Origin: Panagrolaimus kolymaensis
Lineage: Eukaryota; Nematoda; Chromadorea; Rhabditida; Panagrolaimidae
Direction of reading: 5' to 3'
Length of the DNA: 64,000 nucleotides
NCBI GenBank assembly: GCA_028622995.1
Contig: JAJQJQ010000002.1
Location: 3,410,001-3,474,000, forward strand
Shown here: positions 24,035 through 36,159 of the stretch, piece after piece
Position numbering within the stretch: position 1 is the first letter of the stretch
Layout of the letters: each line of letters opens with the position of its first letter
Position numbers and translations under genes: made by a program
The notes under the pieces: model-generated
Databases searched by the model: none
The model's input: the letters and a program-made list of their open reading frames with translations, nothing else
Told to the model about the DNA's origin: nothing

Positions 24035-26571
24035 TAAATAATCTTTTTAATTTTGTTTAAAAAAAATAAGATTTTTAACTTTCCCCAATTTATCCCTACG
24101 GCTATAAGCTACAATCCGCCATCAATCAGGCATCCTAATTTCCTATTTTTCATCATTTTTCCGGCTACTTTATTTCCCTTCGAACACTTTCATCAACATG
24201 CAAATTGAATCTTTCCATTTTCTCCAATAGACAGCAATTTTTTTCTCTCATAAAAAAAACTTATGCTAATGATTTTTTCAATTCCCTTTTTTTTTTTTGC
24301 AAAAAAAAAAAGAAGTTTTCAGTAAAAAAAATTCAGGCATATTTTTTACCCACGTTGAATCAAATTCTTTCTTTCTCTTTTATTTTGCATTTATTCACTC
24401 TCCCTTGTGTTGTCTTGTATTGTACATATTTTTGTAAGAAAGATACATCAACAACAACAGGAAGAGAAAGAAAAAGTTGAAACAAGCGCAAAATTGTCAA
24501 GGATCTTAAGGGGTTAGTAGATGCTTCGTTTTCATCTCTTTTTTTTGATTCATCTCTCTCAAACACGCGTGTTTCTTTTGTTTGTTTGAATGCATTGTAA
24601 AAAAATGAAAGAAAGAAGGTTAAGGTAAAAAATATCTTCTTTTTTTCAAAAAAAAAATAATAAAACAAGATGTTTTTTTTTGGCGGGATTTAAGTTGAAC
24701 ACAACAAAAGCAGTTGAGAGGGCTTTTTGAGTTACTCTTTTCTTATTGATACATAGAATTATGTTTATTTCTAAATCTAAGATTGTCCAAAATATAATAT
24801 AAAAAAAAGCTTGCAAAAGGTTGGCATTTAAATTTCATTAGCTTTTTTTTCTATTTATTTTTGGGAATTATAAAAACAAACTATTAGTCATCTGATCAAC
24901 AACATCCATTTTACAGTATATATTTTTCACATCAAAAGACCAGAGCCCGATTTTTTCGATGTGTAAATGTTAAATTTTTTAGCTGTAGTAAACAAGATTG
25001 TTTTGTTTTTTCTTTTTTGTCGATATCTTTTGGCAGTTTTTTCGCGAAAAAATAGTTTAATGTGATACGAAAAGGCCAACAACAACTTCTGTTTTTGAAA
25101 TTTTTCATACTGTTGCTTTCGCAACAGAATATTCTTTTCACAATTTCAAAACTTTTTAATTAAACTACGATCTCATTTTCATATGGTTGACTACCTCTTT
25201 TGTTGTAGTTCTTTTTCTCTCTCTATGTCCTCAAAACTGACCTCGATTGTTTTCGGTAGATCGCTATCTTTCTCAGAGTAAATCTATCTACCCCCGCTTT
25301 TTTCTCTCTTTGATCTTGGAGCTTATCCAAAAAATCCCAAAGCATTGTTCTTCATTTTATATTCATATTTTTCTTTAAGAGCAATTACCCAGAATGTTTA
25401 CCGCAAAAAAGGAGATGAGAGAATATATTCCTGCGCATGCAATCAAAAATATACTCTGTCACTTTGCAATTTTTCTTGTTTAAATGCATTCAAGCGCAAT
25501 CGCAATGTTTTTACTCTTTTCCGCTTTCCTTCGCCTATTTTTTTGCCATCGATACTCTCCTTTTTTTCATTCCCATCACATAGTCAGTCACTCTTAGGTC
25601 AAGCACTAAACCTCAAAAAAATGCGAAAAAAAAATACACCGGTGCCGCACCTTCTTATTTCTTCAAAGCATTCTCTAAAAACATACAAATAAAGAGAGAT
25701 AGAATGATTCTCACTTATTTTTTACGAGTATCGGAAAAGACTTTTTTCTTTGCCACAAAAACAAAACTTTAAAATTTTTTATATTTCTTTCTTTTGGAAA
25801 AGACAAAAAAAGCGACGATACTTGAAAGAGATGGAGTACTTCTTGTTCTTTTTACTTGTTGCTCGCTTCCATTATCCTCCACCAAAATAAAAGAAAAACA
25901 TGATGAATTGAAACAGTCTCTTTTCTTTAAAAAAAAGTTTTTGAATTAAGTGGTTTTTAAAATGGTGACGACTGTTTTCGGTTTATTTTGTCGAAATAAA
26001 AAAGATAAAAGCTCAAGTGTGAAAAATTTAGAAATGTTAAAGAATTGCGTTTGTCTTCTGTTTTTATTTTTATATTTTTACTTAAGGCTCAGAAAAAAAA
26101 AAATAGTGGTGGTCATTCCATAAAAATGTAAGATGCCTCCGGGCAGATAGATACATAGGCACTCACATACTTTGCCACTCTATATCACTCATTTTGTATT
26201 CAATTAAAGAAGGAGCTCCATTCGTTTATGAGAGTCAAGAAATGTTCTAAAATGAAATATTAAAAAAGAGAGATGTGTGATGGGTAACATGGTTGGTTGA
26301 ATAGTTGGAATTAGATGTGAATATAAAACCTTTCATTTTTTTAAAAAGGTTATCAAGCTTGGATTACTTTACTGTATTCGGTCAACATTTTGACTTTAGA
26401 AAACAAAATAACCAAGAAAAAGTAAGGTTATCCAAATATTTTTTGGAGTCGCAAAGTGGAAATTTAGTGTACTTTTATTTTTGCTTCGAGATTTTTACAA
26501 ATTTTTTATTACGTAATTTATAACTTTTATTGTATTAAAAACTTGACCTCTCCAATTTGATAAATCGATTA

Positions 26572-26823
26572 TTAAAGGGAGTGTCCCAAAAGATGAGAAA
26601 ACCCTTACAGCGGGTGTTCCTAGCCCGAAAGTTTTTCTTCACTGTGTCAAAGTCTTACAAAGTTTTACAAAGTTTTTTCAAAAGCTTACGAAATTTTCTC
26701 AAAATGCTACAAAAAGCTACAAAAAATTGTAGCACTTTGTAAGCTTTTGAGACAATGAAACTTTCGGGCTAGGAACACCCGTCGTAGTAAAATTATTCTC
26801 ATCGTTTGGGACACTCCCTTTAA
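26572..26823. mobile_element. TTAA-flanked foldback MITE, family A copy 1
   Basis: Element 26576-26819 (244 bp) is flanked by TTAA on both sides. Its terminal inverted repeats start AGGGAGTGTCCCAAA and continue through GATGAGAA. Inside the arms lies CGGGTGTTCCTAGCCCGAAAG, again in inverted orientation at the other end. The centre is a run of ~10-bp units of the type ACAAAGTTTT. A near-identical copy is at 41709-41951. It has no coding capacity. It is probably moved in trans by a TTAA-specific (piggyBac-type) transposase. Confidence 0.9.
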
Positions 26824-27254
26824 TAATATTAATAAAACGTTTGCTTTTTTCTCATCCAACGAATATTTTGAGGTTGTTGTAAGCGAAGCTCTTCTGGCGT
26901 TTTTTAGCTTTTGTTACCCAAAACAGCTGCATTTAACCTTATTTTTCTCCAAACAAATAAAAAATTGCAGAGATCCTCTGAGTTTTTTTTGCGTTGCTAT
27001 TGTATCATTTTTATTGTTTGTCGTTATTAAATTCCGTGCACGGAGCAACATTTGCAATTGTTCTCGATGCGCAACCCAATACAATTTTTTTTTTGTGGAT
27101 TTATGATGCACCTGGTTATATCTCACTCCTCGGATGATTGTTTTTTATAACTTGTTTCACTAAATTTATTTTTGGTAATTCTCATTTTTTCCCATCAATT
27201 TTGTTATGGTTTTCAAAAAAAATGGCCTAGTAACACCTTTTTCTGAAAAAAGGG

Positions 27255-27443
27255 AAGGAAGGCAGGCCTCTTCCTTCGGCCCGTCCAGCCCGGGCCGGGC
27301 CGAGGCCGGGCCGAACATTTTCAGCATAATAAAAAAAACCAAAGGGGATACCAAGGCAAAAAAAATAGGGCCCGCGGGCCGGCCCAGGGCCGGGCCGGGC
27401 CGGGCCGGCAAAACCCGGCCCGTGGAAGAGGCCTGAAGGAAGG
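27255..27443. mobile_element. hAT-like MITE with GGCCCGG-repeat core
   Basis: Element 27263-27435 (173 bp) is flanked by an exact 8-bp duplication, AAGGAAGG (27255-27262 and 27436-27443). The termini are a perfect 12-bp inverted repeat, CAGGCCTCTTCC. The core on both sides is a run of GGCCGGGCC-like units, which makes it the most GC-rich stretch of the window, with a short AT-rich middle. An 8-bp duplication with CAG-type ends is the hallmark of hAT elements. Both strands give artefactual Gly/Pro/Arg/Ala open frames. Confidence 0.85.
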
Positions 27444-30400
27444 ACGGTAACCAATATGGCGACGAAAAATAATACAAATAAAGAAGTATTGGTCGATCAA
27501 AGTGGCGGTCACTTTCTTTCGCCATTTTTTGATGAAGTGAAACAAAATATAAAATATGCAATAATGGTATGCTTCGGCAAAAGCTTAATTTTCAAAGTTA
27601 TGTTTTGAGCTTTATGGCCAAATTTTCTCCATGGTCATCTTGATTTAGCTTTTCGCGATTATTCTAAGTTCTCATTGTCTCCTTCGCAACAAAGTTTTCC
27701 CACCAAACTTTTGGACTTCTGCTCTTCCATTCATCCTCCATTCTTAACCAGCATCAAAAATGATGTATTTGGATACTCGTGTGAGAGCTTTTCATATGTT
27801 TCATTATTCGTTTTGCATTTCTTTCAAGATCTTTTTCCAATTCATTCAATTTTTACACTAACTAATTTGCATCTTTCTTCATCCCTTTAAAAAAATCCTA
27901 AAATGTTATGGCTTTTTTTAACCTTTAGGATTGCGCAAAAATAGAAATGGTGTTAAAAAATGCCGGGGTTGATCGAAGGTGCTATATTTTTTCATTACAC
28001 AACAACCAACCAAAGATGCATATGTTTTTTTTTGAAGCAGCTTCCTCTTTTCGTTTTTTTTTGGTATTAATGGTGTTTCTTTTTTTTCTTCCAAATGTTC
28101 ATTTTCTCCTTTCGTTTATGACTATTTTTTGCGGCGGTTTTTATATTTTTTTTTAAAATCCATTTAAACAAAAAATATTTCATTAATCTTTCATTTTTTC
28201 GACAAGCTTTTGAATTGTCAAGAATTTCCGGCCAACAGCAGTGACTTAGCTCATGCAGCCATCTTTTCTTCTTCTAAAGATGGTTGAAATTGCTTTGATC
28301 TTTCAAGCTTTGATTTTTTGAAAATGCATGGAACAGATTGATTACATCAAATTTTTTGCTATTATTCTAGCTTTTTTTTTTTTTGCAAATTTTTGTGTCA
28401 TCATAATATTTAGTTTCCTATTTTTTCCATGTTTAGAAGCCTAAAGGTACTCTACAGCTCTTATAGTTGGTCCTTTTTTAAATTAAATTTTCTCTTCTTA
28501 ATTAACGCAGCTGAAAGTTGCTCGTGACTTTTTCCTTTTTTACCTTGGCTTTTCACTTATTTTTTTTACCAATAGTAAATTTTTGAAGGCTCCAAATAAA
28601 GTCTAATGCAACAGCCTTTTCAAGAAAAGCCATCTCATTTGTCCTAAAAAAAATTTCGGTGGTCTTCTTTTTTCTTTCAAGACTATTATTATCTTCCACC
28701 AAAAACAATGATGGGTGCTTCTTCAATTCTGAAGGTCTTAGACATATAACTAAAAAAACTCATCTTTCTCCTTCATTTAAAAAAAGGAAGATGAGAGGAT
28801 AACCTACTGATGTGCCACAAACAACTTTTTTTCAATTTTTTGTCGTCTTTGTTTTCAAATTTTTTGACACATTCATTTTTCTTTCCCCCTCTAAACATCT
28901 TCCATTGGAATCCAACAACAAGTATGTGAAGAAAAGTGCTATTAATGACTTAAAAATTTAAACATGTTGTTTTTATGACCATAAATTTAAAAGACTTCTT
29001 TCTTCCCATCTCTTAAAAACATTATTGTTTTTCTTAAGTTTTCTACTCTTTGTTTTTCCTTGATTGATTTTTTTCCTTTCTTGCGCAACAACAACATCAT
29101 ACATACAGGCATAAGGACGACGACAGCATTAAATTAAAAAGCTTTATTAGCACTTTAGTTAGTTGCATCCGACATTCGTTCGTTTATTTGACCACCCGGG
29201 GATTTTTGTTTTAAATGGTGTGAATTTTAACGCTTTTTTTATTTTTCAAAATGCAAAAAGGAAGAAGAAACACTGATGAAGTCGTCGTTCATCCTCATCA
29301 TCCCTTTCCCAAATGAAAGCGAACATCATTAGATTCTTTAATTTTCTTCTTTAACGAACATAGAATTAATTTAATGTTTTTCCGCTAACAAAAAAATCAA
29401 ATGAAAAAGCAAAGAGTAAAAGAAAAAATTGTTACTTTTATACTTTTTGTAGTCTCAATACAAATGTTATTGATATTTAATTCTCGAAGGGTATTTTTTG
29501 TTATGATTTATTTGGCTATATTTTTACAAGATAAGACTATCTAATGCCAATGTTTACATTCCTTGACACTTTTCCACTTGAATGAATCCCTGAAGCCCTT
29601 TACTGACCTTAAGGACATCATGCTGACTCGATAATTGGCATAACAAGCATCCGGTATTTTTCTTCTTCTGTAAATACAATTCACACCGGGACTAATTAAG
29701 GAGCTAATGAACCTTATTTTTAGTTATTTTCCTTTAACTAAAAAAGCTGACATTCGAGTAAGTTGCGCGATGGAGATGGTTCATTCATTCTGTCCCAATG
29801 TTTTGGCTTTATTTTGATGGTTTTGGAAGCTTCTTCTTGTTTATCCCTTTTGGACGAAGGAAGAGGTTATTTTTTGCTTACTCTCTAAAAAATATTTAAT
29901 AGTTTGTGCAAACATGAATCAGTTCGATTGATCACTGTAGACATACAATTTTTTGTTTCGATTTTTTTTGGATTGCAAAAAGCTAATCGTCATTCTCCCA
30001 AATTTTTTTATGCGGCTGCTTCCTTTCCTTCCGGATTATCTTGTTCGCAATTTTTTTGGTGCTGTCTTTTCGCCTTTGACTTTTCATTGAAAATAAAAAG
30101 CACCAAAAAGTCTTGTCCTTGTTTGATTAAATTCTTTTGCCGCTGTTGTATGTATCTGATCTGGCGCCAAATCTGCTGCTGCTCATTGTCGTTATTCGTC
30201 GGCACGATATATATTTGCTCAATTTTCCACTTTTACGACCTCTTTTTTCTGTAAATTTTTCTTTCTTCGTGTCATGAAATGAGTTTTTAAAAGGTACAAA
30301 CATACTCATTTCAAATTCTAACAATATTCCTATCGCTTTTTTGTTTAAATGTTACTTTTTTTTCTTTCTTCGATCGAAAAAATGGAAACTTCTCATTTGA

Positions 30401-31063
30401 TATTTTTGTTGTTGTTTGGCACTTATCCTCTAAAAGGAAGGAAGGCACACTCACTTGTTAACCTCAGAGTTTTATTGGTTGACCTCTTCTTACATATTTA
30501 CCGTTATTTTTCTTTAAAACCTTGACTGCTCTTTTTCTGCATTTTTTTTGCGTGGTAAATAATGAAGGGCATTGCCGTCGTTGAAAGCAACCAAAAAACT
30601 TTTATTATTTACTTTTTTTACCTTTGCTCTTCAATAAATTTAATGCAATTTGCGTTTACCTACTATTTTTTTTACGATTCTTTCATTTTTTGTTGCTTGT
30701 TATTAGTAGTATTGCTGCTGTTGCTTTTAGTTAGTATTTTTTCTTCGAGTTTTTACAATTTTTTTTGTTGATTATTAGTATGTATACAAACATTCAGCGT
30801 CGAATGTTTTCTTTTTGTAAAAAGCTCTTGAGAAAGGCGCGAAGATTTTTTGCGTGATTTTATCTTTTTTGAGTAAACGTTTTATTCAAAACTTGAAGCT
30901 TTGAAAATTAATTATTCGTGATAATCGCGAGTAATTTCGAATGGCGTGAATCGAGACGTTGTTTTTCCATGTCATGCATTTGTGATTTTTTTTTTTTGTT
31001 GTTATTTTTATTATCACATAATATTTTTTAGACGATCGAAAAGAAAGGGCTCAATCAGAAAAA

Positions 31064-31678
31064 ATGAAAAGGCACATTTTGTTTTCTTCCGTGGTATTAA
31101 TTTATGGTTTCAATTTATGTTTTGGAGCTTCAATCAACCATGGTTCATCTTTCGTTAACGCCGATGATCATTATACACCAGGACAATATGGCACTATGGA
31201 ATTCATTAGTGAAGGCAAGTTATTGAATTTCATTAAACTTTAATCGAATGTTTAATTTTTAGAAATGAAGCTGTTTTCCACAAGAGGACATTGTCGGGAA
31301 GCTTGCGCAAAGTCATGCAAGCCCATCATTTTGGCTGATACCGATCAAGTATTCTTCATTTGTCCACAATTGAAGCCACCAGAAAAATCAATTCCTGAAA
31401 AACTTTTTGCTAAAGTTTCATTTCCTGTTATGCTTCTTGTTGGTGTTATTTCCGTTGCTCTTCTCATCTGTCTTATCTGTTGCTGTAAATCAATGTGTTG
31501 CCATAGCTCATCTCGCTCAAACCATTCATCTCGTGACATTCTTCATCAAAGAACTATCAATGACATCACTGATAATGGAGGTGATTTTGAAAAACAACCA
31601 TTACCAACTTCCTCTATCGAAGAAAGTATTACTCCTCCATTCAAAACTATGCGATCTACGAAAGTTCATGATGTTTAA
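31064..31678 (+). CDS. Small single-pass type I membrane protein
   Basis: Predicted 188-aa protein from exons 31064-31214 and 31263-31678. The intron begins GCAAGT and ends TTTTTAG; only this GC donor keeps the frame (S-E-G|AA to E-M-K). The N-terminus MKRHILFSSVVLIYGFNLCF is a signal peptide. The short ectodomain has four Cys around GHCREACAKSCKPII and FFICPQ. One transmembrane helix (FPVMLLVGVISVALLICLICC) follows, then a Cys/Ser/His-rich juxtamembrane stretch and a ~65-residue cytoplasmic tail rich in Ser/Thr. I do not recognise the family. TTTTTTAG about 33 nt upstream of the ATG could be a trans-splice acceptor. The function is unknown. Confidence 0.75.
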
Positions 31679-32158
31679 AGCAATCAAGCTTGCAATAATT
31701 CTTCATTTTCAAGTTATCTCAGAATATTTTCTCCATTCCATTAACCTTTTTTTTCTTTATCAAAGCTGCCAAATGTTACTTTTTATAGTTTAGTGTTATA
31801 TATATTTTTTTGTATTTTAGTTTATAGTTTTTTGTATTTTCTTTTTGTAAATTTTTGTTATTCCGGGTTATTTTGATATTTGCTGCAATTTTTCATCTTT
31901 GCATTTTCTCGATTTGTTTTTTTTGTTTGAACCGAAAATATCTTTTCTCATCTTTCCACAATAAAATGCTTTACTTTTATTTCGTTTACTTCTTCTTATT
32001 TTATTATGAATTTTCTGTGCCTTTTTTTTGTCATAATTTCAATTGTATCAACATAAAAGGAAATTTCACTTTGATGTCTTCTTTTTGTCTAATAAAATTG
32101 TATAAAGACTTTATTAAATTTAATCTACCTACTAATTACATAATAGCCAAAAAAGGTT
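31679..32158. other. Convergent 3' spacer
   Basis: About 480 T-rich bases between the convergent 3' ends of the small membrane-protein gene and the VWA gene. It should hold both 3' UTRs. The F/L-rich plus-strand frame here is low complexity, and I see no gene. Confidence 0.5.
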
Positions 32159-35100
32159 TTAACATCCGCTTGCAATAAATTGGGGCATAATTGTTTGAGT
32201 GAATGTTGCATAAAGTAAATCATCACTTGCGTTAGTTCCATTAATGACATGTTTAGAATTACCCGTTAAAAAGTTCCAAAATGTAGAACTAATTTTAGTT
32301 GAATGATCAAGCACATAAACATTTGCGCCCGTTGATGCAATATCTACTGCCAAAGATTGTGCTTTTCCGATATCTCTTACTTGTCTAAATGGTTATAATA
32401 TTTTTATTCAAAGGCTATTTTTTATAATTTCATACTCGAGTTCACCCATAAAAAGTACTGAATAACTATTGTATAACCTTTCATTGAGAACTGATTTGAG
32501 GGTAGTAAAAATTCTAAAAAAAATTAAGTTGTTATTGTTTAATGGATAATGAAATGCAACGGCAACTTACGGTTGAAGATATGTTAACCCTCCATTAGGG
32601 TTATTTGAGTCACTTTGTTGTCGAATGTAATCATTGAGAGTTCTATTAAAGTCATCAAATTGTTGCATTTGGATATCTTTAAATATTGCTTGAGCAAATA
32701 ACGCTAAACCAAATCGTTGATTGGGTGTATGTTCAATGGAATTTACGAGTTTAGAAACAAGTTGAAGAAATTGTTTTTTTGATTTGGGTCCAATAGCTGT
32801 CGAGGCTTCTTCAACAAAAATGATAGCAGAGCATGCAGGAAGGGTTGTGCAAGGCAACGTATTATCCATAAGATCAAGGATTTGATTCTCGGATGTACTC
32901 ATATCAGGAAAAGATGTTTTATCTCCAATCAAATCAACTAAATTCGAATAAGCGTCGGGTTCATCACCCCATGTGCCAGAAATTACAACACCAATTGGAA
33001 GAGTAACGAAAGTTTGAAGTCGATTATAAGCATCTTTTGCACTTTGAATATCTCCACCATAACTAAAAATTTGGTATTATTTTTTTCTAAAATAATTTTT
33101 TTTGTAGCTTACACATCATCAACTACAAGGATAATGACTTTGTTACGATTCAAAGAATTTTGTTGAAATTGGTAATAAGCTGTCATGAGTGCTTCGCCAA
33201 TATTAGTGGTTCCTTCTTCTAGGCTGTAAGCAACTTTGGAATGAACATTATCATTAAACCCGCCTCTCGAATAATTTCCTAATGGAATGGTTACTTGAGC
33301 TTCGGTTGAAAATTCAATGACGCCAAAACGAGCAAATGCTGGGTTTCCTGTTGTTGCTTCATCAAAGAATGTAAATTGATTTGCAATGTCAAGAATAAAA
33401 GATGTTACATTCTAAAAATTTGTGGAAGTAACGCTTTAAACTTCTTAAAAATATTACTTACATCGTTATAATAATCAGCCAAAACACTTTGAGATCGGTC
33501 AAGAATAAAAATAAGATCCAAGCTTATACAACTGCTATCTAAAATTAAATTTTTTAGTATTTTATTGTCCACGCATATTTTTGTTACTTGTAGTTTGAGG
33601 TGCAACAGTAGTATAATTTTCAACAGTATCACCTAATTCATTACAAAGTGTAAAATTATTTTCAGGTGCTAAACCAACAACGGCAGCACAAACAACTGTA
33701 TTAGCTTGAAGTTGTTGTGGAGAGATATAAATTTGGCCAGGGTATTCAGTGTTTGCGGTAGCAGAGATATTGTAATCAGCAGCAGAAGGAAGGCGAGTAG
33801 TTTCTGAAACATATATGGTTGCAGCTCCTTCTTGCATTTCAAGCTTGATTGTAACACCAACTGTGTTGTCAACAGGGATTTGATAGAAAATATATTGACC
33901 GAGATCAACCATTGCATTTACGCAGGTTTGGGTTGAAGGAATTGTCGCAGTTACATCACAAATTTGAGAATTAAGTAATTCTGGGAATGAAGATGCCAGT
34001 TCCTCAAAATTACTCAATGAATAATAAAACATGCAATGAGGTGTTGAAGCTAAACGAACGCAATGCTGTTATAAATTTGTAAAGGAAAAACGTTACATAC
34101 CCCAGTTTATTAATGATGTTGTAGAAGCGTTACCCACACCAATAGTGAATAAATTAACATTTAAATTTTTAAGCTTGTTTGCTGAAGTATCAGTATCTCC
34201 TCCAGTTGGATCCCCATCAGTCATTAATAAAGCTACCATAGGAATTTCGAGTCGGCCATATTGGTTGAATTCATTACTTGCAGTATCCAAACCAGCAGCA
34301 ATATTTGTTTGTCCTCCAGGATAATCAAGATTTTGAGCAGTGGAATAGGCTACGTCTAAGTCATATGTTAAACGCAATATTAAATTAGCAGAATCACTAA
34401 ATGTTATAATTCCAACACGATTTGATTGCCCTGTTTCTTGTAAACTAGATATGACAGTCATCAAAAATTTTCTAACATTTGGAAATGCTACCCCTATACT
34501 ACCGGAAACATCAACAATAAACATTAAATCCATACCAGGTGGTTTACACTTTGGCATTTGTTGAGCGGCCGAAATAAATTGTTGAACATTGCCTGAAGGG
34601 TTATAATATTGCACCTAAAATACAATAAACCTAAGACAATGTAAAAACTTGCAAGTTTATACCCAATAATTCGCTTGATCATTTATGTCAAGTGGAATAG
34701 TATTTTGACTAGTATATAATCGTGAAACCGAAACATCATTCAAAGGTATATCTAAGTCACCATTAGACCAACTCAAATTACCGACGGTTACTCCTAATTG
34801 TGTTTGAAGATTAGATTGAGCTTGAGCGAAGGAAGAATCAGTTTGGACTTGAGTGAGCATTGATGAAGTTGTTTGCCAAATGCCATTTCTTCCTTTATCA
34901 CTGTTCCAGAAACTCCTAAAATTTTATTAATATCTCAATAAAGAATGGCAAGGATAATGACAAACTTTAAATCATCACCATCTCGAGTTGCAACGTAAGC
35001 AAGTCGACGCATAAATAATAAATCATTGGGGAATATGCAAGTATCTTGGACTTTTCGAATTGAAGCTATCACAACTTCACTTCCAATCGCATACTGTGTT

Positions 35101-35204
35101 TGAGTTGCATCGTTACCGTTAGCGACCAAGGAGGCTCCAAGAAAGACTAAAATACTCAAAAAACATTTCATCTTCATCCAGACGATGGTGTTGCTACCAG
35201 CCAT
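32159..35204 (-). CDS. Secreted protein with three VWA-like domains
   Basis: Predicted 879-aa secreted adhesion-type protein from nine exons: 34966-35204, 34663-34915, 34101-34614, 33588-34049, 33462-33538, 33113-33411, 32571-33062, 32436-32513 and 32159-32384, all in phase. A signal peptide lies near the start; the inner Met at MKCFLSILVFLGASLVANG may be the real start. The first VWA (exon 3) has a full metal site: FIVDVSGSIG (DxSxS), then GGQTNIAAGL and LLMTDGDPTGG. A beta-rich linker with several Cys follows. The second VWA spans exons 5 to 7, with FILDRSQSVLADYYND (DxSxS) and EEGTTNIGEALM. The third (CSAIIFVEEASTAIG...) keeps the fold-like spacing but lacks DxSxS. Such proteins bind matrix ligands through the metal site. 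No lectin or CUB domain is seen. Confidence 0.85.
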
Positions 35205-36159
35205 AAAAGCAAAATTTTAAGAAAATGATTAAACTACGGCCTTTTTTATACCATCATTAAATTTCTTAATTTTTCAGAATGTTTAGAGGAGGAGAATATA
35301 GGCTTTCATTTTGTTATCGACGCCATTTTCTCTTATCAGAAGTCTATACCCTTTTTCATCATTTATTGCTTTTGTTCTTTAAAAAAATTTTATGACTATA
35401 ATTGCTGCTTCTTATTTTCTTTTTGAAAGTGGAAAAGCGAATTATTCTTATAGGGAAGACTTAAAAGGAGATGATAATTTTATGTGTTCTTGTCCACCAA
35501 ATTATGAAATAATTTGATATTATAAAGTTATCGTTTGATTAGAAAGAAAAATACTTAAAATAAGAAAGTAAAGAAAATTACAGAAATATTTATTCTTTAA
35601 AATTGGGGTTTCCTATCGCATGACGTTTTCAAAGGCTTTTTTTCTCAGAGCTTCCATGCATTCATTTGATATCATCATTTTTTCACTAAAAAGCTTGACG
35701 TCTTTTATGATGATTTTTTTCTTTTTCCAATTCGGTCTTCGACATTAACCTTTGGACACAATATTAAACATGTTAAAGATTGAGAAACTAACCACTTTTA
35801 TTATGAATCCTAAAGATGATAGAAAATCATTGTGAAAAAAAATATTTTTTGAAAATATTGTAGTAACTACTATTATCGCCTAAAAAAGTTTTTATCAGCC
35901 ATTTGGAATTGTATTAGATTGAATTGAAAGTATCGAACCAAATATAAGCATAATAAAGTTTTTTTAATAAACCAGTTTCTCAACGACCTCGAGGCTTTAT
36001 TTTAATCGGTTTAAAAACAAAGAACGCACAAAGCAATAGAAAAAAGCGAGAGTATTATCGAATTGAGTGAAAAGAATTTTGTACAAAAAACAAACCTATT
36101 TTTGTTGCTGCTGATCAATCTTTTATAAATTTATAAAAAAAATTTAAAACCGTTATTAA
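35205..36159. other. Divergent promoter region
   Basis: About 955 AT-rich bases between the divergent starts of the VWA gene (leftward) and the SDR gene (rightward). I see no open frame of interest and no clear motif. Both promoters must lie here. Confidence 0.5.

Larger units (their letters stand above)
21611..31063. other. Long AT-rich gene desert
   Basis: About 9.4 kb dominated by T and A runs. Open frames translate to F/K/L-rich strings with no splice continuity. The supported contents are the family A foldback element (26572-26823) and the GC-rich hAT-like element (27255-27443). One 94-codon frame starting at the ATG near 23750 has less biased composition but no recognisable domain. I see no tRNA or other RNA gene, but a covariance search would be needed to exclude one. 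Confidence 0.6.

Noticed and set aside
22900..25700. Possible RNA genes in the desert
   Set aside because: No tRNA-like internal boxes or cloverleaf could be found by eye; a covariance-model search would decide.
27166..27561. Overlapping open frames on both strands rich in Gly, Pro, Arg and Ala
   Set aside because: Created by the GGCCGGGCC array of the MITE; no splice structure or domains.
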